Both the position numbers and the translations under genes were made by a program. A stretch of DNA of 23,259 nucleotides, taken from contig JBOFWM010000077.1 of NCBI GenBank assembly GCA_051653625.1, positions 1 through 23,259 on the forward strand. The letters are read 5' to 3'. Below the pieces are notes generated by a model, which was given only the letters and a program-made list of their open reading frames with translations, did no database searches and was not told the DNA's origin. The stretch comes from SFDP01 sp051653625. GTDB lineage: Bacteria; Bacillota; Clostridia; Lachnospirales; Lachnospiraceae. Positions 15,789-23,238 of the stretch are shown here, in pieces (the first letter of the stretch is position 1; each line of letters starts with the position of its first letter).

Positions 15789-16322
15789 ATGGAAAATAAA
15801 TTTGAACGTTTAGAAAGAACATTAGTTGCAAAAGGATCTATTATTGATTATTACCAAGATACAATAAAAGTACCAAATGGTAATATTGTAAAGTGGGACT
15901 TTATTAGTCATAATGGTGCTGCAGCAATTTTACCAGTATGTGATGATGGAAGAATTATCATGGTGCGCCAATATAGAAGTGCATTAGAGCGAGAAACAAT
16001 AGAAATTCCAGCAGGTGGCAGGAATGGAGAAGAAGAAACACGAGTAGCGGCAATACGAGAGTTAGAAGAAGAAACTGGATATCAAACAGATGATGTGGAG
16101 TTTTTAATTTCTGTGCGAACAGCTGTGGCTTTTTGTGAAGAAAAAATTGATATTTATGTTGCAAAAAATCTGAAAAAAACAGAGCAAAATCTTGATGAAG
16201 ATGAATTTATTCAAATTGAATATTATACTATGGATGAATTAGAAAAGATGATTTTTTCTGGTGTTATAGAGGATGGAAAAACAATTGCAGCAGTAATGAG
16301 TTATAAAAGTAAATATATGTAA
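15789..16322 (+). CDS. nudF: Nudix hydrolase, ADP-ribose pyrophosphatase type
   Basis: 177 residues. The complete Nudix box G-x5-E-x7-R-E-L-x-E-E-x-G-Y lies at 76-98. The N-terminal part (TIKVPNGNIVKWDFISHNGA) and GRIIMVRQYRSALERE are typical of ADP-sugar pyrophosphatases, which split ADP-ribose into AMP and ribose 5-phosphate with magnesium. The start is uncertain: 15789 gives the usual MENKFERLER opening, while an ATG at 15771 would add six residues; neither has a strong ribosome binding site. Upstream is the aminotransferase and downstream a SpoIIM-like gene. In B. subtilis nudF (yqkG) lies next to spoIIM, which supports both calls. Confidence 0.9.
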   Translation: MENKFERLERTLVAKGSIIDYYQDTIKVPNGNIVKWDFISHNGAAAILPVCDDGRIIMVRQYRSALERETIEIPAGGRNGEEETRVAAIRELEEETGYQTDDVEFLISVRTAVAFCEEKIDIYVAKNLKKTEQNLDEDEFIQIEYYTMDELEKMIFSGVIEDGKTIAAVMSYKSKYM

Positions 16323-16375
16323 GAATGAAAGATTGAGTAATCACATATAATTAAAAAAAGACTTTGGAATACAAA

Positions 16376-16921
16376 ATGTATCGATTTTCTAAAAAAGGTA
16401 TTATATTATTACTAATACTAATTGGTAGTTTAATAGGCATGATTTTATTATGTGTATACTATGATGAGTTTAAATTACAAGGCTATTTTCTAGAACCTTA
16501 TTTTTTTCAAAATATACAAAATATTAAAGAAGATAAAAGAGCACTTACCTTACTATGTATAAAAGAAAGGATCGGTGCTCTTTTTTTGATTTTTTTCTTA
16601 TCTAAAAAAATATGGCTTAGAAAAATAATTTACATATATCTCTTACTATTTGGAGTTGTGTTAGGAATATTGTTCGAAATATATATTATTCAATTTGGAA
16701 TGTATGGAGTCTTTTTATTTCTAGCATCCATGTTACCACAATATATTTTTTATCTTTTATTTTTTTATTTTTATATAAAAGAAGCATTAACAAATAGTAT
16801 TACGATAAGATTTATATCTAAAATTATAATGTTTCTGATCGTTGGATTATTAATTGAAATTTATATCAGTCCTACTATTATAAAAATTGCAATTAAAATT
16901 TACGAAGCACTTTATATTTAA
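16376..16921 (+). CDS. spoIIM: SpoIIM-like membrane protein (stage II sporulation protein M family)
   Basis: 181 residues, extremely rich in Ile, Leu and Phe. There are about five membrane segments: roughly 7-28, 62-80, 85-105, 108-135 and 145-165. The last segment ends LLIEIYISPTIIK, which fits the IEAYVSP-type end of SpoIIM proteins, and the five-segment layout also fits. With SpoIID and SpoIIP, SpoIIM forms the complex that remodels septal peptidoglycan during forespore engulfment. The protein is a little shorter than B. subtilis SpoIIM (about 215). The start is uncertain: ATG at 16376 with a weak GGA upstream, or a TTG at 16364. The neighbouring nudF supports the call, but fur and xerD, usual neighbours in Bacillus, are missing. 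It could be another DUF95 membrane protein. Confidence 0.6.
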   Translation: MYRFSKKGIILLLILIGSLIGMILLCVYYDEFKLQGYFLEPYFFQNIQNIKEDKRALTLLCIKERIGALFLIFFLSKKIWLRKIIYIYLLLFGVVLGILFEIYIIQFGMYGVFLFLASMLPQYIFYLLFFYFYIKEALTNSITIRFISKIIMFLIVGLLIEIYISPTIIKIAIKIYEALYI

Positions 16922-16925
16922 AATT

Positions 16926-17957
16926 TTATAGTTGGTAATCAGCAATGTCGAACAATAATTTTTCCGTATCTTCCCATCCAAGACATGCATCGGTAATTGA
17001 TTTACCAAATACTCCACCGCCAACTTTTTGACAACCTTCTTCAAGATAACTTTCAATCATTAACCCTTTTACAAGATTACGAATATCTGGATTGATTTTA
17101 CGATTATGAAGCACTTCTTTTGCAATTCGAATTTGTTCTTTGTATTGTTTATTTGAATTGCTATGATTTGTATCAATGATACAAGCTTGATTTTTAAGAT
17201 CTCTATCATTGTACATATCGAGTAATTTATGTAAATCTTCATAATGATAATTTGGAAGATTTTTTCCTTGTGTGTCTACAGCACCACGAAGAACAGTGTG
17301 AGCCAAAGGATTACCAGAAGTATTTACTTCATATCCTCTATAAATAAATGAATGTGCTTGTTGGGCAGCATGTACGGAATTTAACATAACAGAAAAATCA
17401 CCACTTGTAGGATTTTTCATTCCTGCTGGAACATCAAAACCACTGACTGTTAATCGATGTTGTTGATCTTCAACGGAACGTGCACCAATTGCAACATAAG
17501 AGAGCATGTCAGAAACATAATGCCAATTTTCAGGATAGAGCATTTCATCTGCAGCAGTTAGTCCGGAAATTTCCATGGCGCGAATATGCATTTTACGCAT
17601 AGCAATAAGACCTTGTAAAAAATCAGGTTTTTTTTCTGGATCTGGTTGATGAATAATACCTTTATAACCCTCGCCAGTTGTACGAGGTTTATTTGTATAT
17701 ATTCTTGGAATAATGATTAATTTATCTTTTACTTTTTCACTTACTTTTCCAAGACGAGTCATATACTCGCATACAGAATCTTCATTGTCTGCTGAACAAG
17801 GACCAATAATTACTAAGAAACGTTTGTCTTCACCAGTTAATACTTTTTGTATTTGTAAATCACGTTCTTGTTTTAAGGCTACCAAATGTTGAGGAATAGG
17901 AAGTTGTTTTCGTATTTCATCTGGCGTTGGAAGTTTTTGTATAAATTCAAAGCTCAT
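16926..17957 (-). CDS. aroF: 3-deoxy-7-phosphoheptulonate (DAHP) synthase, class I alpha
   Basis: 343 residues, the length of E. coli AroF/AroG/AroH-type enzymes. Visible signatures are IIGPCSADNED (50-60, metal ligand Cys54), YTNKPRTTGEGYKG, IGARSVEDQQHR (158-168) and CIIDTNHSNSNK with metal ligand His265, then GLMIESYLEEG. It condenses phosphoenolpyruvate with erythrose 4-phosphate as the first step of the shikimate pathway. The type normally carries feedback sites for an aromatic amino acid; I cannot tell which one. No chorismate mutase or ACT domain is fused. AAAGGAG precedes the ATG. The gene ends 4 bases from the stop of the convergent SpoIIM-like gene, with no clear terminator between them. 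Confidence 0.95.
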   Translation of the reverse strand: MSFEFIQKLPTPDEIRKQLPIPQHLVALKQERDLQIQKVLTGEDKRFLVIIGPCSADNEDSVCEYMTRLGKVSEKVKDKLIIIPRIYTNKPRTTGEGYKGIIHQPDPEKKPDFLQGLIAMRKMHIRAMEISGLTAADEMLYPENWHYVSDMLSYVAIGARSVEDQQHRLTVSGFDVPAGMKNPTSGDFSVMLNSVHAAQQAHSFIYRGYEVNTSGNPLAHTVLRGAVDTQGKNLPNYHYEDLHKLLDMYNDRDLKNQACIIDTNHSNSNKQYKEQIRIAKEVLHNRKINPDIRNLVKGLMIESYLEEGCQKVGGGVFGKSITDACLGWEDTEKLLFDIADYQL

Positions 17958-17979
17958 TCTTTTGTACTCCTTTTATTGT

Positions 17980-17996
17980 ATTAGAAAAATTCTAAT
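17980..17996. promoter_or_regulatory. Perfect dyad in the leader of the DAHP synthase gene
   Basis: ATTAGAA (17980-17986) and TTCTAAT (17990-17996) flank three bases, 23 to 39 bases upstream of the start codon on the minus strand. A possible -10 (TATGAT) lies further upstream, at about 18011-18020. The size and position suit a repressor site, but nothing identifies the protein. Confidence 0.3.
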
Positions 17997-18053
17997 GTAT
18001 TTTCCTATAGTGTATCATATTTTTTAAAACTAGGAATACTTTTTTTGTATCTT

Positions 18054-19385
18054 TTATGATACAAGATATTTTTTTAATGAAATGGTGCATAGTAAAGTAG
18101 AAAGTAATTGACTTAATAAAAGTCCTATTAAATAGCCATACATGCCTGCAATAGGAATTACATAAAATATGAAAATGATTCTAAGGCTTAAAGAGGAAAT
18201 ATTAATAATAAAGGTTAAAAGCGTTTTTCCAAGTCCGTGTAGTATGCTTGATAGAGTTGTTGTAATATATAAAAAAGGGCATATAAAGCTAAGTGTGACA
18301 ATGTATTTTCCAGCAAGTTCACTGTGAAATAAAATATTACCCATTAATTTTCCAAAGAAAAAAAATACAAAAGTACATAATACACCAAGCATAATACTAA
18401 GGCGAATAGAATTTTGTATCACGCGTTTTATTTTTTGCGTATTATTATTTGCCTCTGCTTCAGAAACATAAGGTAATAATAGTACAGAAGCAGAATTTGT
18501 AAAAGCAGAAGGAAATAAGATTAGGCTTAAAGACATTCCGGTTAAAACACCATACTGAATGAGTGCTTCAGAAGTTGCTAAACCATATGATTGTAATTTA
18601 TTTGGAATATAGATTGCTTCAACACTCTGTAGCAAATTGATAACAATTCGATTAATGGTAAGAGGGATGGACAATTTAAAAATTAAATTTGTACTTTTAA
18701 ATAACATTTTTTTTGTTAATACTATAGGAGATATTGTAGTTAAGTACATCATTCTTTTGGAAAGAATGAGAATACCTATTAAAGCAGAAAAAACTTCTCC
18801 AATAAAAAGTCCAATTGCGGCAATCCCGATAGAAGGTGTTTTTCCTTGGATTGTAAAATAATAATATAATAAAAAAATACTACTTACACGAAAACATTGT
18901 TCACAAAGTTGAGTAAGTGCTGGAAGTTTTGTTTTTTTTATGCCATAATAATAACCATTAATACAACAATGAATAGAACCAAAAGGAAAAGAAAGTGCTA
19001 TGATTTTAATGAGCATGGCACAACGTGATTCTAATAAAATATGAGTAGCAATAAAATCTGCATTAAAAAAGACAAGAGTTGAATAGAAAGAAGAAAGTAA
19101 AAGAGAAAGAAGGATTCCCCCAAAAAGATAGTGGAATGAACTTTGATAATCCTTACTACTTGGCTCTTTTGCAACATATTTTGAAATCGCAGTTTGAATT
19201 CCAGCTGCACTGAGTGAAAAAGACAATGCTAAAACTGGAGCAATTAACTGATAGATTCCCATTGCTTCTTCACCAAATTTTTGAGAAATAAATATTCGAT
19301 AAAAAAATCCAATGATTCGTGTAATAAATCCAGTTGCAGATAAGATTAAAGTTCCCATAATAAAAGGATTGTTCTTTAATTTCAT
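18054..19385 (-). CDS. spoVB: SpoVB/MurJ-type polysaccharide flippase (MOP superfamily)
   Basis: 443 residues with about 14 hydrophobic segments. The N-terminal pattern ATGFITRIIGFFYRIFISQKFG and GIYQLIAPVLALSFSLSAAGIQTAISKYVA are typical of the SpoVB/YtgP branch of MOP flippases. Such proteins move undecaprenyl-linked cell wall precursors across the membrane: YtgP/MurJ for vegetative lipid II, SpoVB for spore cortex. Clostridial genomes often carry several and the branch cannot be fixed here, so the symbol is tentative. The ATG at 19385 has GGAGAT upstream; the ATG at 19397 would place that site inside the coding sequence. It stands upstream of the DAHP synthase on the same strand, 96 bases apart, with no obvious functional link. 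Confidence 0.82.
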   Translation of the reverse strand: MKLKNNPFIMGTLILSATGFITRIIGFFYRIFISQKFGEEAMGIYQLIAPVLALSFSLSAAGIQTAISKYVAKEPSSKDYQSSFHYLFGGILLSLLLSSFYSTLVFFNADFIATHILLESRCAMLIKIIALSFPFGSIHCCINGYYYGIKKTKLPALTQLCEQCFRVSSIFLLYYYFTIQGKTPSIGIAAIGLFIGEVFSALIGILILSKRMMYLTTISPIVLTKKMLFKSTNLIFKLSIPLTINRIVINLLQSVEAIYIPNKLQSYGLATSEALIQYGVLTGMSLSLILFPSAFTNSASVLLLPYVSEAEANNNTQKIKRVIQNSIRLSIMLGVLCTFVFFFFGKLMGNILFHSELAGKYIVTLSFICPFLYITTTLSSILHGLGKTLLTFIINISSLSLRIIFIFYVIPIAGMYGYLIGLLLSQLLSTLLCTISLKKYLVS

Positions 19386-19433
19386 AACAATCTCCATTCA
19401 AGGTTTTCTAAATAATATATGAAAAACACATTA

Positions 19434-19462
19434 TTGACAGAACAAAAATGTGGTGTTATATT
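19434..19462 (+). promoter_or_regulatory. SigA-type promoter of nifS-nifU-mnmA
   Basis: TTGACA (19434-19439) and TATATT (19457-19462) are 17 bases apart. Transcription would start near 19469, directly in front of the 25-bp inverted repeat at 19473. Confidence 0.75.
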
Positions 19463-19472
19463 TAAAATACCG

Positions 19473-19497
19473 AATTCGTAGTGGATTACTAGGAATT
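19473..19497. promoter_or_regulatory. 25-bp inverted repeat, candidate Rrf2/IscR-type operator
   Basis: The arms AATTCGTAGT (19473-19482) and ACTAGGAATT (19488-19497) are complementary at nine of ten positions around a five-base centre. The total length of 25 bp equals the type 1 IscR site. It covers about +4 to +28 of the predicted transcript, where a bound repressor would block initiation. Control of Fe-S assembly genes by Rrf2-type proteins is well established; linking this repeat to one is inferred. Confidence 0.5.
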
Positions 19498-19547
19498 AAA
19501 AAAGGGAACTGAATTTAAAGTTTATGAGTAATGGCAAGGAGAAAAGT

Positions 19548-20738
19548 ATGAAAAAATTAATATATTTAGATAATGCAGCAACGACAAAAACAGCACCGGA
19601 AGTAGTAGAAGCAATGTTGCCTTATTTTACAACATATTACGGAAACCCAAGTAGCATATATTCTTTAGGTAGTGATGGAAAAAGTGCAATTGTAGCGGCA
19701 AGAGAAACGATTGCTGATTTTATTGGAGCAAAGACCAATGAGATTTATTTTACTGGAAGTGGAACAGAGGCAGATAATTGGGCTATTAAAGAAGCAGCTA
19801 AAGCATATGCAAATAAAGGGAAACATATTATTACATCAAAAATAGAACATCACGCAGTACTTCATACTTGTGAAATGTTAGAGAAAGAAGGATATGAAAT
19901 AACATATATTTCTGTCAATGAAGATGGTTTAGTAAATCTAGAAGAGCTAGAAAAATCAATAAGACCAGATACAATTCTAATCTCTATTATGTTTGCAAAT
20001 AATGAAATTGGAACGATAGAGCCTATAAAAGAAATAGGTGAAATTGCAAAAAGACACAATGTTCTTTTTCATGTTGATGCAGTACAAGCATTTGGACAAT
20101 TACCGATTCATGTGGAAGAAATGGGAATTCATTTACTAAGTGCGAGTGCACATAAATTAAATGGACCTAAAGGAATTGGATTTTTATATATCAAAACAGG
20201 ACTTAAATTACGCTCTTTTATTCATGGTGGTGGACAAGAACGTGCACGACGTGCAGGTACAGAAAATGTTCCGGCAATTGTTGGATTTAAAGTAGCAGTA
20301 GAACGTGCAAAGAAGTTGATGGATGAAAAAACAAAAAAAGAAATAGAGCTAAGAGATTATTTGATAGAGAAAATTTTAACGGAAGTTCCTTATACAAAAT
20401 TAAACGGATCGAAAGAAAAACGACTTCCTAACAATGCAAATATTAGCTTTGAATTTATTGAAGGAGAATCCCTTCTTATCATGCTTGACATGAAGGGGAT
20501 TTGTGCATCAAGTGGTTCAGCATGTACATCGGGATCATTAGATCCTTCTCATGTATTACTAGCGATTGGTTTGCCTCATGAAAAGGCCCATGGTTCATTA
20601 CGTTTAACTGTTTGTGAAGAGAACACAATAGAAGAGATGGATTTTGTAGTAGATCAAATTAAACAAATTGTGACAAGATTACGTTCGATGTCACCTTTAT
20701 ATGAAGATTTTTTAAAAAAACAAGAGAAGAATAAGTAA
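19548..20738 (+). CDS. nifS: Cysteine desulfurase (NifS/IscS type)
   Basis: 396 residues. The fold-type I start IYLDNAATTKTAPEVVEAM, the pyridoxal phosphate lysine Lys203 in SASAHKLNGPKG, and the catalytic Cys326 in SSGSACTSGS of the mobile loop are all present. It takes sulfur from cysteine as an enzyme persulfide, releasing alanine. The sulfur goes to the adjacent NifU scaffold and, through MnmA, to tRNA. The ATG at 19548 follows AAGGAGAAAAGT; an ATG at 19524 lies upstream of that site and is not used. It is the first gene of a three-gene operon (18-base gap to nifU) with a consensus promoter and a 25-bp inverted repeat at the start site. Confidence 0.96.
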   Translation: MKKLIYLDNAATTKTAPEVVEAMLPYFTTYYGNPSSIYSLGSDGKSAIVAARETIADFIGAKTNEIYFTGSGTEADNWAIKEAAKAYANKGKHIITSKIEHHAVLHTCEMLEKEGYEITYISVNEDGLVNLEELEKSIRPDTILISIMFANNEIGTIEPIKEIGEIAKRHNVLFHVDAVQAFGQLPIHVEEMGIHLLSASAHKLNGPKGIGFLYIKTGLKLRSFIHGGGQERARRAGTENVPAIVGFKVAVERAKKLMDEKTKKEIELRDYLIEKILTEVPYTKLNGSKEKRLPNNANISFEFIEGESLLIMLDMKGICASSGSACTSGSLDPSHVLLAIGLPHEKAHGSLRLTVCEENTIEEMDFVVDQIKQIVTRLRSMSPLYEDFLKKQEKNK

Positions 20739-20756
20739 AGTTAGGAAGGATAGAGT

Positions 20757-21200
20757 ATGTATACAGAAAAAGTAATGGATCATTTTGAGAATCCAAGAAA
20801 TGTTGGAGAAATTGAAGGAGCAAGTGGCGTAGGAACGGTAGGAAATGCAAAGTGTGGAGATATAATGAGAATTTTTCTTGATATTGATGAAAATCAAATC
20901 ATTAGAGATTGCAAATTTAAAACATTTGGTTGTGGTGCAGCGGTTGCTACAAGTAGTATGGCGACAGAGCTTGTAATTGGAAAAAGTGTAAAAGAGGCAA
21001 TGCAAGTTACAAATAAAGCAGTTCTTGAAGCGTTAGATGGACTACCAGCAGTAAAAGTACATTGTTCGTTGCTCGCAGAAGAAGCAATTCATGCTGCATT
21101 ATGGGATTATGCTACAAAAAATAATATTATAATTGATGGATTAGAACAACCAAAATCAGATATTCATGAAGAGGAAGAGCATCCAGAGGAAGAGTATTAA
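20757..21200 (+). CDS. nifU: Fe-S cluster assembly scaffold NifU/IscU
   Basis: 147 residues, a single IscU-type domain without the extra modules of long NifU. The three scaffold cysteines are Cys33 (AKCGD, with Asp35), Cys59 (FGCGAA) and Cys103 (VHCSLLAEEA). It holds transient 2Fe-2S or 4Fe-4S clusters built with sulfur from NifS. The C-terminus after about residue 125 ends in an unusually acidic tail (IHEEEEHPEEEY) beyond the core fold. The ribosome binding site is AGGAAGG. Its TAA overlaps the mnmA ATG by one base. Confidence 0.95.
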   Translation: MYTEKVMDHFENPRNVGEIEGASGVGTVGNAKCGDIMRIFLDIDENQIIRDCKFKTFGCGAAVATSSMATELVIGKSVKEAMQVTNKAVLEALDGLPAVKVHCSLLAEEAIHAALWDYATKNNIIIDGLEQPKSDIHEEEEHPEEEY

Positions 21201-22276
21201 TGAACAAAACAGTTGTTGTAGGTATGTCGGGAGGCGTAGATTCTTCCGTAGCTGCGTATTTATTAAAAAAAGAAGGATATCAAGTAATTGGCGTTACCAT
21301 GCAAATTTGGCAAGATGAAGAACATGATGCGACACAAGAAAATGGTGGTTGTTGTGGACTTAGTGCGGTAGAAGATGCACGTTCGGTAGCAAATTCTTTA
21401 GATATACCATACTATGTTATGAATTTTAAAGAGGAATTCAAAAAAAATGTTATGGATTATTTTGTGGAGGAATATTTAGTTGGAAAAACTCCAAATCCTT
21501 GTATTGCATGTAATCGATATGTAAAGTGGGAATCTCTTTTGACAAGAAGCCTTGAAATTGGTGCAGATTATATTGCAACTGGTCATTATGCAAGAGTATT
21601 AGAATTACCAAATAAGAGAATGACACTACAATTATCAAAAACAGCCACAAAGGATCAAACATATGCACTTTATAATTTAACACAAGAGCAATTAAAAAGA
21701 ACATTAATGCCAGTTGGTGCTTATACAAAAGATGAAATTAGAGAACTTGCGAATGAAATGTGCTTACCTGTTGCCAATAAACCAGATAGTCAGGAAATTT
21801 GTTTTATTCCAGATAATGATTATGCAGGTTTTATTGAAAAAGAAGCAAATGGAAGAGTACCTGGACCAGGTAATTTTGTATTAGTAGATGGAACGGTGGT
21901 AGGAAAACATAAAGGAATTACACATTATACAATTGGACAAAGAAAAGGTCTTAATTTATCTTTGGGAAAACCTGTTTTTGTGAAGGAAATCAAAGTAGAT
22001 ACAAATGAAGTAGTGATTGGAGATAATGAAGATGTATTTTCAACACAATTACTATGTAATAAATTAAATTTTATGGCTGTAGATGATTTGGTTGGAAAAA
22101 AAGAGGTACTTGCAAAAATAAGATATAGTCATAGAGGAACTATGTGTACTATTGAAAAGATAGAAGAAGATCTAGTGAAATGTACATTTCATGAGCCAGT
22201 GCGTGCTGTCACAAAAGGACAGGCAGTAGTTTTTTATGAAGAAGATTATGTATATGGTGGTGGAACCATATGTTAA
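21200..22276 (+). CDS. mnmA: tRNA-specific 2-thiouridylase MnmA
   Basis: 358 residues. The PP-loop MSGGVDSSVAA (9-19), the catalytic cysteines Cys101 (PNPCIACNRYVKW) and Cys201 (SQEICFIPD), and the C-terminal tRNA-binding barrel with IGQRKGLNL are all present. MnmA activates U34 of tRNA for Lys, Glu and Gln with ATP and inserts sulfur to give 2-thiouridine. The start overlaps the nifU stop (TAATG), so translation is coupled. Placement directly after nifS-nifU fits a short sulfur path, as seen in many Firmicutes that lack the full Tus relay. It ends 5 bases before a strong terminator. Confidence 0.97.
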   Translation: MNKTVVVGMSGGVDSSVAAYLLKKEGYQVIGVTMQIWQDEEHDATQENGGCCGLSAVEDARSVANSLDIPYYVMNFKEEFKKNVMDYFVEEYLVGKTPNPCIACNRYVKWESLLTRSLEIGADYIATGHYARVLELPNKRMTLQLSKTATKDQTYALYNLTQEQLKRTLMPVGAYTKDEIRELANEMCLPVANKPDSQEICFIPDNDYAGFIEKEANGRVPGPGNFVLVDGTVVGKHKGITHYTIGQRKGLNLSLGKPVFVKEIKVDTNEVVIGDNEDVFSTQLLCNKLNFMAVDDLVGKKEVLAKIRYSHRGTMCTIEKIEEDLVKCTFHEPVRAVTKGQAVVFYEEDYVYGGGTIC

Positions 22277-22281
22277 AAAAG

Positions 22282-22320
22282 CCAGAGTTTAGACTTTAAA
22301 TAGGTCTAAACTCTGGTTTT
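22282..22320. terminator. Bidirectional terminator shared by mnmA and the PHP gene
   Basis: CCAGAGTTTAGAC (22282-22294) pairs perfectly with GTCTAAACTCTGG (22304-22316), a 13-bp stem with a nine-base loop. On the plus strand TTTTC follows; on the minus strand the stem is followed by CTTTTTT. The stop codon of the minus-strand PHP gene (22296-22298) lies in the loop, so its last codons form one arm. Confidence 0.9.
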
Positions 22321-23114
22321 CTATTTTGGAATACAGTATAGTATTTAAAACCAATGGTAGTAAGTAATTGAGCAACATCATCAAAACTATGACCTACTTG
22401 ATTTATTTTATGTGCATCAGAACCAATTGTTAAGATGGAACCGCCTAATTCTTTATAACGCATTAAAATTTCACGTTTTGGATGAAAATCTTTTAATCCA
22501 TTTTTTAGTCCGCCAGTATTTACTTCAAGTCCAATATTTTTACGTATTAACAGAGTGAGAATAGCATCAAAAATATCAGAAAAATCCTTGTAGTAGTAGT
22601 TTTTATCTTGAGTAGGACCATATCTGATAATATAATCTAAATGACCATAGACGTCAAAATCGTCAAATTTCGTAATGGTTTCATAGATCGTTTCGAAATA
22701 TAATCGATAAGCCTCTTTTTCTGTTTTTCCCTCATAAAAATCAGGATAATAAGGATCTTGTCTATTTACCACATGTGAAGAGCCGATAATAAAATCAAAA
22801 GGATGGGAAGAGACATATTGTTTTAAATCGTTTGATAAATGAGGTTGCAATCCAAGTTCCACACCAAAACATAGTGTGATTTTATCTTTATATTTTTTTT
22901 GCATTTCTAAAAAATGCTTGTAATAAGATGGCGTGTCCAGATCAAATGTTCCAGGAATAAGATTTGCATAGTGCGGATAATCTGGATCAAAATGTTCCGT
23001 TATACATAGCTGGGTAAGTCCTTTTTCGATGGCAGTGTCTATCATATCAGACATTGGTGTATCAGAATCACCAGAAAAAGAGGTATGTAGATGATAATCT
23101 GCTAATAGTGACAT
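22296..23114 (-). CDS. PHP-domain phosphatase, histidinol-phosphatase HisJ family
   Basis: 272 residues. The metal-binding PHP motifs are present: DYHLHTSFSGDS (His8, His10), CITEHFD (Glu40, His41), FGVELGLQPH, IIGSSHVV, VYGHLDYIIRYG, LEVNTGGLKNG and SDAHKINQVG. The length and order fit the Gram-positive histidinol-phosphatase family, which removes phosphate from L-histidinol phosphate in the eighth step of histidine synthesis. No other his gene is in the window, and PHP phosphatases can act on other phosphoesters, so the substrate is not certain. AGGAG lies 10 bases before the ATG. The 3' end of the coding sequence doubles as one arm of the terminator shared with mnmA. Confidence 0.85.
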   Translation of the reverse strand: MSLLADYHLHTSFSGDSDTPMSDMIDTAIEKGLTQLCITEHFDPDYPHYANLIPGTFDLDTPSYYKHFLEMQKKYKDKITLCFGVELGLQPHLSNDLKQYVSSHPFDFIIGSSHVVNRQDPYYPDFYEGKTEKEAYRLYFETIYETITKFDDFDVYGHLDYIIRYGPTQDKNYYYKDFSDIFDAILTLLIRKNIGLEVNTGGLKNGLKDFHPKREILMRYKELGGSILTIGSDAHKINQVGHSFDDVAQLLTTIGFKYYTVFQNRKPEFRPI

Positions 23115-23134
23115 AATGTATCTCCTCGTATAAT

Positions 23135-23179
23135 AAGTTTGTAAGCAAGATAAATCAGCTTATGAACTTATTCTTTTTT
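23135..23179 (+). terminator. Terminator-like hairpin upstream of the PHP gene, plus-strand orientation
   Basis: AAGTTTGTAAGC (23135-23146) pairs with GCTTATGAACTT (23158-23169): 12 pairs with two G-U on the plus strand, followed by ATTC and six T (23174-23179). On the minus strand the two G-U pairs become C-A mismatches, so the plus-strand RNA is favoured. No plus-strand gene ends nearby, which leaves its purpose unclear. Confidence 0.45.
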
Positions 23180-23182
23180 ATG

Positions 23183-23238
23183 ATATAGATGTATGGTCAT
23201 CTAAGAGGAACTCCCCTCATCCTATTTCCATCTATATA
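23183..23238. other. Nested inverted repeat of unknown function at the right edge
   Basis: ATATAGATG (about 23184-23192) and CATCTATAT (about 23229-23237) form a perfect 9-bp outer stem. Inside lies a smaller stem: on the minus strand AGGGG pairs with TCTCT-side bases around an AGTT loop, within the plus-strand segment AGAGGAACTCCCCT. It would lie in the upstream region of the minus-strand PHP gene. I do not recognise it as a known riboswitch. The next gene is outside the window. Confidence 0.4.

Noticed and set aside
18045..18064. TTGTATC/GATACAA hairpin at the end of the SpoVB-like gene
   Set aside because: Only 7 bp and AT-rich. On the gene's own strand it is followed by A, not T, so it does not act as its terminator.
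20712..21005. 97-codon minus-strand frame opposite nifS/nifU
   Set aside because: It is antisense to two clear genes, and its composition is that of a reverse-complement shadow.
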